64,000 nt of DNA from Streptomyces sp. Ag109_O5-10. Its GTDB lineage: Bacteria; Actinomycetota; Actinomycetes; Streptomycetales; Streptomycetaceae. Shown piece by piece: positions 49,542 to 56,789 of the stretch (its first letter is position 1; each line of letters begins with the position of its first letter). Location: assembly GCF_900105755.1 (NCBI RefSeq), contig NZ_FNTQ01000001.1, positions 8,556,001-8,620,000 of the forward strand, given 5' to 3'. The notes beneath the pieces were generated by a model. That model was not told where the DNA came from. It made no database searches and was given only the letters and a program-made list of their open reading frames with translations. The position numbers and the translations under genes are program-made.

Positions 49542-50050
49542 GCCGTGGCCTCCTCGGGTACCTGGTGCCCGGAGGCGGTCTGCCGCCCGTCCGGTTCCGC
49601 GGCGGCGGCCAGCACCGCGCGGACGATGTTCTGGTAGCCGGTGCACCGGCACAGGTTGCCCTCCAGGGCCTGCCTGACCTCGTCGGAGGTGGGGTGCGGG
49701 TTCTCGTTCAGCAGATCACGGGCGGCCATGAGCATTCCGGGCGTGCAGTAGCCGCACTGCAGGCCGTGCCGCTCGTGGAAGGCGCGCTGCAGCGGCGTCC
49801 ACTCCCCGTCCGAGGCCAGCCCCTGGACGGTGGTCACCGCGCAGCCGTCCGCCTGGACGGCCAGCACCGAGCAGCTCTTGACGGTCGCCCCGTCCAGGTC
49901 GACCGTGCACGCGCCGCAGTTGGAGGTGTCGCAGCCGATCGGGGTGCCGGTCAGGCCGAGACGGTCGCGCAGGTAGTGGACGAGCAGCAGACGGGGTTCC
50001 ACTTCGTCCTCGTAGCGCGTGCCGTCCACCGTCACCTTGATGTGGGTCAT
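49538..50050 (-). CDS. coxS: 2Fe-2S small subunit of the molybdenum hydroxylase (CoxS-like)
   Basis: A 170-residue protein with a plant-type ferredoxin domain (Cys in GCDTSNCGACTVDL and SCSVLA) and a helical second [2Fe-2S] domain (LQCGYCTPGMLMAA and LCRCTGYQNIVRAV). It passes electrons from Mo to FAD. It is first in the seven-gene operon small-large-medium-MoxR-vWA-XdhC-CoxG, all on the - strand with overlaps or very short gaps. Confidence 0.94.
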   Translation of the reverse strand: MTHIKVTVDGTRYEDEVEPRLLLVHYLRDRLGLTGTPIGCDTSNCGACTVDLDGATVKSCSVLAVQADGCAVTTVQGLASDGEWTPLQRAFHERHGLQCGYCTPGMLMAARDLLNENPHPTSDEVRQALEGNLCRCTGYQNIVRAVLAAAAEPDGRQTASGHQVPEEATA

Positions 50051-50097
50051 GTGGCCTCCAGACCGTGCGCGGGACCGAGGGAGTTCAGCCAGGCGGC

Positions 50098-50111
50098 GTG
50101 ATGTAGGTCAC
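50098..50111. promoter_or_regulatory. Inverted repeat upstream of the molybdenum hydroxylase operon
   Basis: GTGATGTAGGTCAC has 4-base arms GTGA/TCAC around six bases. It lies 48 bases before the coxS start, where an operator of a GntR- or IclR-like regulator could sit. No such gene is adjacent. The motif is short and may be chance. Confidence 0.3.
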
Positions 50112-50238
50112 TCTAGAACCGTGTCATGGGGGCGGCGAGTGCTGCGACGGGGCTTTCGTTGAGCGTTAATCCATTGCCGCCACCGGGTCCGCCCTGCTGC
50201 ACTGCTCCTCACCCGACGTCACAGAGAGAGGGCCACCG

Positions 50239-50349
50239 ATGCGCGCTGCGTGCATGTCCACCGAGGAAGGAATCCCACCCATGGCGAAGGACATCACGCT
50301 CAGTGCATCTGCTCAATCTCGGCATTCTCGCCCACGTCGACGCAGGTAA
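50239..50349 (+). CDS. Possible leader peptide overlapping the start of the ribosomal protection gene
   Basis: A 36-codon frame (or 22 codons from the internal ATG at 50281) with GAGAGGG 6 bases before the first ATG and AGGAAGG before the second. It ends at TAA 50347-50349, about 15 codons inside the main gene, which is read in another frame from GTG 50303. The C-terminal Arg run is simply the main gene read out of frame. Tet(M)-class genes are known to use leader-peptide attenuation; whether this one is translated is unknown. Confidence 0.35.
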   Translation: MRAACMSTEEGIPPMAKDITLSASAQSRHSRPRRRR

Positions 50350-52288
50350 GACCAGTCTGACCGAACGGCTGCTGCACACCGCCGGCGTCACCGACGAGCT
50401 CGGCAGCGTCGACGACGGCAGCACCCGTACCGACACCCTCGCCCTGGAGCGGCAGCGCGGGATCACCATCAAGTCGGCGGTCGTGTCGTTCCCGCTCGAC
50501 GGTGTCACCGTCAACCTCATCGACACCCCGGGCCACCCGGACTTCATCGCCGAGGTGGAGCGGGTGCTCGGTGTCCTCGACGGCGCGGTCCTGGTCGTCT
50601 CGGCCGTGGAGGGCGTCCAGGCGCAGACCCGCGTGCTGATGCGGACCCTGCGGCGGCTGCGCATCCCCACGCTGGTCTTCGTCAACAAGATCGACCGGCG
50701 GGGTGCCCGTGGCGACGCCGTGCTCGCCCAGCTGGCCCGCAGGCTCGCCGTCCCGGTCGTCCCGATGGGCCGTGCCACCGCGCTCGGCACCCGCGCCGCC
50801 CGCTTCCTGCCCGGCCTCGGCCCGGCCGCGCTGGACACGCTCGCCGACCACGACGACGCGCTGCTCGCCGCCTACCTCGACGGTGGGGTCCCCGAGCCGC
50901 GGCTGCGCGCCGCCCTCGCCGAGCAGGCCCGGCGGGCCGTGGTCCATCCGGTCTACTTCGGCTCCGCCGCCACCGGCGCCGGGGTGCCCGACCTGATCGC
51001 CGGCATCGAGCGGCTGCTCCCGGCCGCCGGCGCAGACGCGGACGGCCCGCTCTCCGGCACGGTCTTCAAGGTGGAGCGGGGCCCGGCGGGGGAGAAGGTC
51101 GCCTATGCGCGTCTCTTCTCCGGAACCCTCGGGGTCCGCGACCGGGTCCCGTTCGGGAACCGCGCCGCGGCCGGGGGCCGGCCGGAGGGCCGGGTCACCG
51201 GGCTGAGCGTCTTCGAGGACGGCACCGACCTGCGGCGGGAGCGCGCCGGTGCCGGGCGGATCGTCAAGGTGTGGGGGCTCGGCGGCATCCGGGTCGGGGA
51301 CGCCCTCGGGGTGCCGGGCCGGGTGTACGCGCATCACTTCGCACCCCCGACCCTGGAGACCGTCGTGGTTCCCGGCCCCGGCACCGACCGCCGCTCCCTG
51401 CATGTCGCCCTGACCCAGCTCGCCGAGCAGGACCCGCTGATCGACGTCCGGCACGACGAGGTGCGCCAGGAGACCTCGGTCTCCCTCTACGGCGAGGTGC
51501 AGAAGGAGGTGATCCAGGCGACCCTCGCCGACGAGTACGGCCTCGGCGTCACCTTCCGGGAGACCACCGTCATCTGCGTCGAACGGCTCACCGGCACCGG
51601 ATCCGCCGTCGAGTTCAACAAGAGGGACGGCAACCCCTTCCTGGCCACGGTCGGCCTGCGGGTGGAGCCGGCCCCGCCGGGAGCGGGTGTCTGCTTCCGC
51701 CTGGAGGTGGAGCTCGGCGCGATGCCGTACGCCTTCTTCAAGGCCGTCGAGGACGCCGTGCGCGAGTCCCTCGGGCAGGGGCTGCACGGCTGGCGGATCC
51801 CGGACTGCACGGTGACCATGACCCACTCCGGCTACTCGCCCCGGCAGAGCCACGCCCACCAGGGCTTCGACAAGAGCATGTCCAGCACCGGGTACGACTT
51901 CCGCGGCCTTGCCCCGCTGGTGCTCACCGAGGCGCTGCGGCGGGCCGGCACCCTGGTGCACGAGCCCATGCACCGCTTCCGCCTGGAGGCACCGGTGGAC
52001 ACCCTGGGCGCCCTGCTGCCGGTGCTCGCCGGGCTCGGCGCGGTGCCGCAGCGGACCGGGACCGAGGGGGCGCTCGCGCTCCTGGAGGGCGTGGTACCGG
52101 CGGCCCGGGTGCACGGTCTTGAGCAACGGCTGCCGGGGCTGACCCGGGGCGAGGGCGAGCTGGAGACCGCCTTCGACCACTACGCGCCGGTGCTGCGGGG
52201 GCCGGTCCCGGAGCGGTCGCGGACCGACCACAACCCGCTGAGCCGCAAGGAGTACCTGTTGAACGTGACCGGTCGAGTGGCCGGCTGA
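50303..52288 (+). CDS. OtrA/Tet(M)-like ribosomal protection GTPase
   Basis: A 661-residue translational GTPase of the EF-G superfamily, close in length to OtrA. G motifs: G1 AHVDAGKTS, G3 DTPGHPDF, G4 NKID, and RGITIKSA in switch I. Domains II-V follow, with the tetracycline-protection-like loop region SGYSPRQSHAHQGFDKSMSSTG. It would bind the ribosome and displace tetracycline, or rescue stalled ribosomes. The GTG 50303 begins the conserved VHLLNLGILAHVD; the apparent ATG at 50281 with a good ribosome site is in a different frame. No tetracycline biosynthetic genes are nearby, so a housekeeping or resistance role is open. Confidence 0.9.
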   Translation: MHLLNLGILAHVDAGKTSLTERLLHTAGVTDELGSVDDGSTRTDTLALERQRGITIKSAVVSFPLDGVTVNLIDTPGHPDFIAEVERVLGVLDGAVLVVSAVEGVQAQTRVLMRTLRRLRIPTLVFVNKIDRRGARGDAVLAQLARRLAVPVVPMGRATALGTRAARFLPGLGPAALDTLADHDDALLAAYLDGGVPEPRLRAALAEQARRAVVHPVYFGSAATGAGVPDLIAGIERLLPAAGADADGPLSGTVFKVERGPAGEKVAYARLFSGTLGVRDRVPFGNRAAAGGRPEGRVTGLSVFEDGTDLRRERAGAGRIVKVWGLGGIRVGDALGVPGRVYAHHFAPPTLETVVVPGPGTDRRSLHVALTQLAEQDPLIDVRHDEVRQETSVSLYGEVQKEVIQATLADEYGLGVTFRETTVICVERLTGTGSAVEFNKRDGNPFLATVGLRVEPAPPGAGVCFRLEVELGAMPYAFFKAVEDAVRESLGQGLHGWRIPDCTVTMTHSGYSPRQSHAHQGFDKSMSSTGYDFRGLAPLVLTEALRRAGTLVHEPMHRFRLEAPVDTLGALLPVLAGLGAVPQRTGTEGALALLEGVVPAARVHGLEQRLPGLTRGEGELETAFDHYAPVLRGPVPERSRTDHNPLSRKEYLLNVTGRVAG

Positions 52289-52304
52289 GGGAACCGGCAC
52301 ACAA

Positions 52305-52320
52305 CTTACTCGTGAGTCAG
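52305..52320. promoter_or_regulatory. Candidate TetR operator upstream of the GH5 gene
   Basis: CTTACTCGTGAGTCAG matches, at 11 of the 12 half-site positions, the perfect palindrome CTTACT-GAAA-AGTAAG found immediately before the TetR gene at 55609-55624. A TTGACT follows at 52326, so the site would block the GH5 promoter. Confidence 0.6.
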
Positions 52321-52355
52321 AAGTATTGACTGTGTCCGGAAATCACCCGACTGTA

Positions 52356-54212
52356 ATGGACATGACGAATATCCGGGCACGACTGATCGTTGTCCTGGTT
52401 GTCCTCTGCGGATTCCTCGCGGTGGCGGGCGCCCCGTCCGCCACCGCGGCCACCCCGTCCGGCTCCCTCTGGTTCGACGGCACCGCGCTCACCGTGCAGA
52501 ACGGCCGTTTCGTCGACGGCCAGGGCCGTGAGGTCGTGCTGCGCGGCTACAACGTCTCCGGCGAGACCAAGCTGGAGGAGAACAGCGGCCTGCCCTTCGC
52601 CTCCGTCGCCGACGCGAGGAAGTCCGCCACCGCGCTGCGCGCCCTCGGCGGCGGCAACGCCGTGCGCTTCCTGCTCTCCTGGGCGCACGCCGAACCCGTC
52701 CAGGGCCAGGTCGACACGGCCTACCTGGCCGACGCGACCGCGCAGATGCAGGCGTTCCTCGACGCCGGCATCCGCGTCTTCCCCGACTTCCACCAGGACC
52801 TGTACTCCCGCCACCTGTTCAACTCGGGCAGCTGGTACACCGGCGACGGCGCCCCGAAGTGGGCGGTGGAGCTGGGGGACTACCCGACCGAGTACTGCGG
52901 CATCTGCTTCGTCTGGGGACAGAACATCACCCAGAACGCCGCCGTACAGGACGCCCAGTACGACTTCTGGCACAACAACCACGGCCTCCAGGACGCCTTC
53001 CTGGCCACCGCCCAGACCACCATGACCTACCTGGCCCGGCACCTCACGTCCGACGAGTTCGCGGGCGTGGTCGGCTTCGACCCGTACAACGAGCCGTACG
53101 CCGGCTCCTACGACTCCGGCGAGACCTCCCGCAGCTGGGAGCAGAACCGGTTGTGGCCCTTCTACCAGAAGTTCCGGGCCCGGATGGACGCGGCCGGCTG
53201 GAGCGTGAAGCCCGCCCTCGTGGAACCGAACCTCTTCTGGAACGGCAACGTCACCAAGGAGGAGGGCGGCCTGCTGGACGCGGGGACGTTCGGCTCCGGC
53301 TACGTCTTCAACACCCACTTCTACGACCAGAAGGCCATCTCCGGCATCCTGATGTGGGGCAACGCCTCCGACGGCCAGTACTCCACCGACTTCGGCACCG
53401 TCCGCGACCGCGCCTCGGCGGCCGCAACGGCGGCGATCGTCAGCGAGTTCGGGCATCCGCTGTCCGGCACCACCTCCGGCAAGGCGCCGACCGTCGACAA
53501 GGCGATGTACCAGGCCCTCGACTCCCGCCTCTCCGGGGCGAGCTGGTGGTCCACCCCGGCCTCCTCCGGGCCGGTCCTGTCCGGCACCCAGTGGCAGTGG
53601 GACATCTACAGCGGCCGCCACCACGAGCTGATGAACGACAACCCGAACAAGGTCCTCACCTCGGGTGACGCCTGGAACGGCGAGGACATGTCGGCCGTGA
53701 ACACCACCGGCTCGGGCACCGTGACGCTCCGTCAGGACGCCCGGCTGCTCGACCGGATCTACCCGTCCGCCACCTCGGGCGCCATCCTCGCCTTCACCTA
53801 CGAGGACCGCTCCCGGGACGGCTCCACGACCCTGACCTGGAACCCGGTGCCCGGCTCGCTGCCGAACGTGGCCGCGCTGGTCGGCTCCGGCCAGTACGCC
53901 GTAGAGGTCTGGCGCTCCGGCAGCGCCACCGCACCGACCGAACTGCACCTCCCGGCCTCCTTCGCGACGGCGTCCACCACCGTCGTCTCGGACCTGGGCA
54001 CGGCCTACGCGCCACCGTCGTACACGTCCTCGACCCCGGTCGGAGTGGCGGCGGAACCGGGTGGGACGGGCAGCCGCCGACTGCTGCTCACCGACTCGGA
54101 CTCCGGCGTGCCGCACTTCGCGCTGGTGACCAACGGGGCGACGTCGCCCGGCTCGGCCGTGCTCAACGCGGCCAAGGCGGAGCTGGCCGCCTGGGTGGCG
54201 GCGAAGTTCTGA
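52356..54212 (+). CDS. Secreted GH5-family glycosidase (endoglycoceramidase-like)
   Basis: A 618-residue exported glycoside hydrolase. The signal peptide (about 1-35, LIVVLVVLCGFLAVAGAPSATA) precedes a TIM-barrel domain with the acid/base Glu in GFDPYNEPYAG and the nucleophile Glu in AIVSEFGHP, the usual GH5 pair; HQDLYSRHL and the long lid resemble endoglycosylceramidases. A C-terminal beta-sandwich (about 490-590) and a helical end follow. It may release oligosaccharide from glycolipids. The start is uncertain: ATG 52356 or 52362 and TTG 52326 are in phase and none has a clear ribosome site. Confidence 0.85.
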   Translation: MDMTNIRARLIVVLVVLCGFLAVAGAPSATAATPSGSLWFDGTALTVQNGRFVDGQGREVVLRGYNVSGETKLEENSGLPFASVADARKSATALRALGGGNAVRFLLSWAHAEPVQGQVDTAYLADATAQMQAFLDAGIRVFPDFHQDLYSRHLFNSGSWYTGDGAPKWAVELGDYPTEYCGICFVWGQNITQNAAVQDAQYDFWHNNHGLQDAFLATAQTTMTYLARHLTSDEFAGVVGFDPYNEPYAGSYDSGETSRSWEQNRLWPFYQKFRARMDAAGWSVKPALVEPNLFWNGNVTKEEGGLLDAGTFGSGYVFNTHFYDQKAISGILMWGNASDGQYSTDFGTVRDRASAAATAAIVSEFGHPLSGTTSGKAPTVDKAMYQALDSRLSGASWWSTPASSGPVLSGTQWQWDIYSGRHHELMNDNPNKVLTSGDAWNGEDMSAVNTTGSGTVTLRQDARLLDRIYPSATSGAILAFTYEDRSRDGSTTLTWNPVPGSLPNVAALVGSGQYAVEVWRSGSATAPTELHLPASFATASTTVVSDLGTAYAPPSYTSSTPVGVAAEPGGTGSRRLLLTDSDSGVPHFALVTNGATSPGSAVLNAAKAELAAWVAAKF

Positions 54213-54221
54213 GCAGTGCTC

Positions 54222-54254
54222 CGGTCTCCGGGATGCCGCGCATCCCGGAGACCG
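54222..54254. terminator. Bidirectional hairpin terminator
   Basis: Arms CGGTCTCCGGGATG and CATCCCGGAGACCG pair perfectly over 14 bp around the loop CCGCG. It lies between the convergent GH5 and beta-propeller genes, 9 bases after the former and 17 beyond the latter. Confidence 0.88.
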
Positions 54255-54271
54255 AAGGTTCTGGTGGGCCG

Positions 54272-55522
54272 TCAACCAGTCGCCGCACCAGTCCAGTCGG
54301 CCTGCACATGGCCGAGCCGGACGCGCTGCGGGTGGTCGCCGACCGGGACCGAGACCACCTTCTGGCCGGTGCCGAAGTCGATGGCCGTCACCTGGTCGGC
54401 GCCGCTCTCCGAGATGACGCAGTCCTTGCCGTCTCCGCTGACCGTGGCCCAGTACGGGGTGGACGCCGTGACGAGCGGCCCTTCCTGGAGGGTGGCGCGG
54501 TCGACGATCGTGGCGTAGTTGTCCATCGTCCCGGCGACGCACAGCTTGGTGCCGTCCGGCTTCATCGAGATCCCGTGGTGACGCGAGTCCAGCAGCCAGG
54601 TGGTGCGGTCGGTGCTGGTCGCCGGGTTCGCCGGCAGCGTCTTCACCCGGGTGATCTTGTCGGTGGCGATGTCGTACTCCAGGAAGCCGTTGAAGAACGA
54701 CACCTGGAAGTACATCTTCGACCAGTCGGGCGTGAAGGCCGCGGGCCGGACCGCGTCCGAGAAGTCGGTCAGGCCGATCGCGTTCAGCCGGGCCCGCATG
54801 TCGATGGTCTTGACCTGCTTGTAGGTCGTGGCGTCGGCGACGGTGATGTGCCGGTCGCCCTTCGTCCAGTCCCAGATCGGGTCGTCGAGCGAGGTGGTGA
54901 CCTCGCCGATCGACATGTTCCAGATGTACTTGCCGTCCGGGCTGAAGACGTTCTCGTGCGGCTTGTCGCCGGTGGCGAACTCGCCCAGCTCCTTACCGGT
55001 GTTGATGTCCAGCACCTGCACCTTGTTCGCGGTGGACGCCGACACCGCCACCTTGGTGCCGTCGGGCGACACCGCCATGTGGTCGGCGCGGTAACCGGCG
55101 ACCGGGAACCGCCAGTTGATCGTGTCGGTGGCCAGGTCGATGGAGACGACGTCGGCGAAGCTCGGGCGGGAGACGACCACGGACCTGCCGTCCGGTGTGG
55201 AGTACATGTCGTCCACGTACTGGTCGTGGCCCTGGCCGACCTCGTTGCGGATCGACGTGTAGTAGATCCACTTGATGGGGTCGGCGTTGATCTCGGCGAT
55301 CCGCGCGTCCTTGTCGGGGACGACGTTGATCTGGCCGACCTTGGCGAAGTCGCCGGTCGACTTCAGGACGGTCGCGGTGCCGTCCCAGTTGTTGCCGACG
55401 AACAGCACCTCACGCAGCGACGCGTCGGTCGCGGCGGCGGTGGCGGCGGTCGCGGGCGCGGCGACGGTCAGGACGAGGGCGGCGGCCACGGAGCAAAGGT
55501 GCCTGGGTCTGAAAGCAGGCAT
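54272..55522 (-). CDS. Secreted YVTN/NHL-type beta-propeller protein
   Basis: A 416-residue exported protein. A signal peptide (about 1-28, ending ATAATA) is followed by six to seven beta-propeller blades with recurrent phrases such as MAVSPDGTKVAVSAS, VFSPDGKYIWNMS and ISMKPDGTKLCVAG. Conserved polar loops (DDMYSTPDGRSVVVSRPSF) resemble a subset of WD40-like proteins found in actinobacteria near lipid or sterol hydrolases. It has no known catalytic motif. It is divergent from tetR, with the perfect palindrome between them, and convergent with GH5. Confidence 0.82.
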   Translation of the reverse strand: MPAFRPRHLCSVAAALVLTVAAPATAATAAATDASLREVLFVGNNWDGTATVLKSTGDFAKVGQINVVPDKDARIAEINADPIKWIYYTSIRNEVGQGHDQYVDDMYSTPDGRSVVVSRPSFADVVSIDLATDTINWRFPVAGYRADHMAVSPDGTKVAVSASTANKVQVLDINTGKELGEFATGDKPHENVFSPDGKYIWNMSIGEVTTSLDDPIWDWTKGDRHITVADATTYKQVKTIDMRARLNAIGLTDFSDAVRPAAFTPDWSKMYFQVSFFNGFLEYDIATDKITRVKTLPANPATSTDRTTWLLDSRHHGISMKPDGTKLCVAGTMDNYATIVDRATLQEGPLVTASTPYWATVSGDGKDCVISESGADQVTAIDFGTGQKVVSVPVGDHPQRVRLGHVQADWTGAATG

Positions 55523-55608
55523 GACTGCTCTCTCCTCTGAGGGGGGTGGGGACGCGCGCGTGCCGTCACAGGGTCACAGAATCTGAACACGGGCGCGTTC
55601 AAAAGGAA

Positions 55609-55624
55609 CTTACTGAAAAGTAAG
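55609..55624. promoter_or_regulatory. Perfect palindromic TetR operator between the propeller and tetR genes
   Basis: CTTACT-GAAA-AGTAAG is a perfect 6-4-6 palindrome 11 bases before the GTG of the TetR gene and 87 bases before the divergent propeller gene. A near copy stands upstream of the GH5 gene. The position overlaps the ribosome site side of tetR, so binding would block autotranscription. Confidence 0.75.
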
Positions 55625-55634
55625 GAAGGGGTCG

Positions 55635-56363
55635 GTGTCTCCACAAGAGGCGTACGCGAGAAAATCGCCCATCGGGCGGTCGACGGAGGGGGCAATCTTG
55701 GCGGGCAGGCTCAAGGCGCCGACGGGTCGCTACGGCGGTCGGTCCGCCGCGGAACGAAAGGCCGACCGGCGTCGGCGCTTCTTGGACGCGGCCCTTCAAC
55801 TCTTCGGCGAAGCACCGGGGTTCCGCGCCACGACCGTCGCCGCCCTGAGTCAGGCGGCCGGTCTGTCGACGCGTCAGTTCTACGAGGAGTTCCAGACCTT
55901 GGAGGACGTGCTCGCCGCCTTGCACCTGGAGGTCAACGGGTGGGCGGAGCGGGCGGTGGCCGACGCGTTCGCCGAGGCGGAACCGCTGTCGCTGGTCGAG
56001 CGGGTGACAGTGCTGTTCCGCGCGTACGCCCGTGACGTCACGTCGGATCCGCGGCGCATCCGCATCGCCTTCGTGGAGATCATCGGGGTGAGCTCCCGGC
56101 TGGAGGAGCAGCGGCTGGCGCGGCGGGCGCGGTGGGTGGAGCTGATATGCACCGAGGCGAACGCGGCGGTCGCGCGCGGGGACGCGGCGCCGCGGGACTA
56201 CCGGCTGGCCGCGACGGCGTTCATCGGCAGCGTGAACGGGCTGCTGCACGACTGGAGTGCGGGGTGGGTGGAGGCCACGCTGGACGACGTCGTGGAGGAG
56301 CTGGTGCGGTTGCTGGTGGGGATCCTGCGGCCGGACGGATGGAAGCCGGGGGGTTCCCGGTAG
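55635..56363 (+). CDS. TetR-family transcriptional regulator
   Basis: A 242-residue regulator. The helix-turn-helix spans about 40-95 (RRRRFLDAALQLFGEAPGFRATTVAALSQ and AAGLSTRQFYEEFQTLEDVLA in register), and the remaining helices form the ligand pocket. The N-terminal extension of about 35 residues is longer than usual; GTG 55635 is accepted because AAGGAAGGGG stands about 5 bases upstream, though an internal start would also give a complete fold. The operators at 55609 and 52305 predict control of itself, the beta-propeller gene and GH5. Confidence 0.9.
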   Translation: MSPQEAYARKSPIGRSTEGAILAGRLKAPTGRYGGRSAAERKADRRRRFLDAALQLFGEAPGFRATTVAALSQAAGLSTRQFYEEFQTLEDVLAALHLEVNGWAERAVADAFAEAEPLSLVERVTVLFRAYARDVTSDPRRIRIAFVEIIGVSSRLEEQRLARRARWVELICTEANAAVARGDAAPRDYRLAATAFIGSVNGLLHDWSAGWVEATLDDVVEELVRLLVGILRPDGWKPGGSR

Positions 56364-56400
56364 TCGTCGGGCTGCGCGTGCGTCGTGGCCCGCGGCGCCG

Positions 56401-56454
56401 GTTCCTCCCCCAGCCTTCGCCCGGGGGTACCCCCAGCGCCCCTAGAGGGGCGCT
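56401..56454. repeat. Dispersed intergenic repeat, copy 3, with a terminal palindrome covering a stop codon
   Basis: 56401-56442 matches the element at 8830. It runs into a perfect 20-bp palindrome at 56435-56454 (arms AGCGCCCCTA and TAGGGGCGCT as read on opposite strands). The palindrome contains the last codons and stop of the convergent 115-residue gene and can serve as its terminator and that of tetR. Confidence 0.75.
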
Positions 56455-56789
56455 CGTGCGGACAGCGTCAGCAGAACTGCTGCCGTCAGCAGGGCGCAGG
56501 CCGGCAGGAAGTACCCCAGGAGGCGTTGGCGTAGCGACCGGTATCTCCCCTCGTACTCGTGCCTCAACTGCTCGGCGCGATGTGCCGTGTGCTGCCAGGA
56601 CCTCCGGGCCAGTTCCGTGTACTCGGCCTCGAAATGCCGCTCGACGTCGGCTCGCTGAGTGTCCGTCAGCCAGTCGACGCGGGCCACGAGCCGGGCCGCC
56701 GCCCTCCGGCCCTCCTGCCTCGTCGCCGCCAGCAGCAGATGGCCCTCCAGCTGAGCCACCAGCGCCCGCTCCTCCTCCCGCGCCGTCAT
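56442..56789 (-). CDS. Small membrane-anchored protein encoded with ctaD
   Basis: A 115-residue protein: a highly charged helical cytoplasmic part (about 1-85, with HFEAEYTELARRSWQHTAHR) and one C-terminal membrane segment (about 90-111, LLGYFLPACALLTAAVLLTL). Its ATG overlaps the ctaD stop (ATGA), so it is translationally coupled to the oxidase subunit and may assist its assembly or anchor a partner. I do not recognise a named family. Its last residues derive from the intergenic repeat. Confidence 0.75.
   Translation of the reverse strand: MTAREEERALVAQLEGHLLLAATRQEGRRAAARLVARVDWLTDTQRADVERHFEAEYTELARRSWQHTAHRAEQLRHEYEGRYRSLRQRLLGYFLPACALLTAAVLLTLSARAPL

Noticed and set aside
50281..50302. 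ATG 50281 as the start codon of the ribosomal protection GTPase
   Set aside because: It is in a different frame from the G1 motif; the GTPase frame starts at GTG 50303.
50300..52300. 666-codon open frame on the - strand opposite the ribosomal protection GTPase
   Set aside because: Shadow of the + strand GTPase, whose G motifs are all intact; the antisense product has no recognisable motif.
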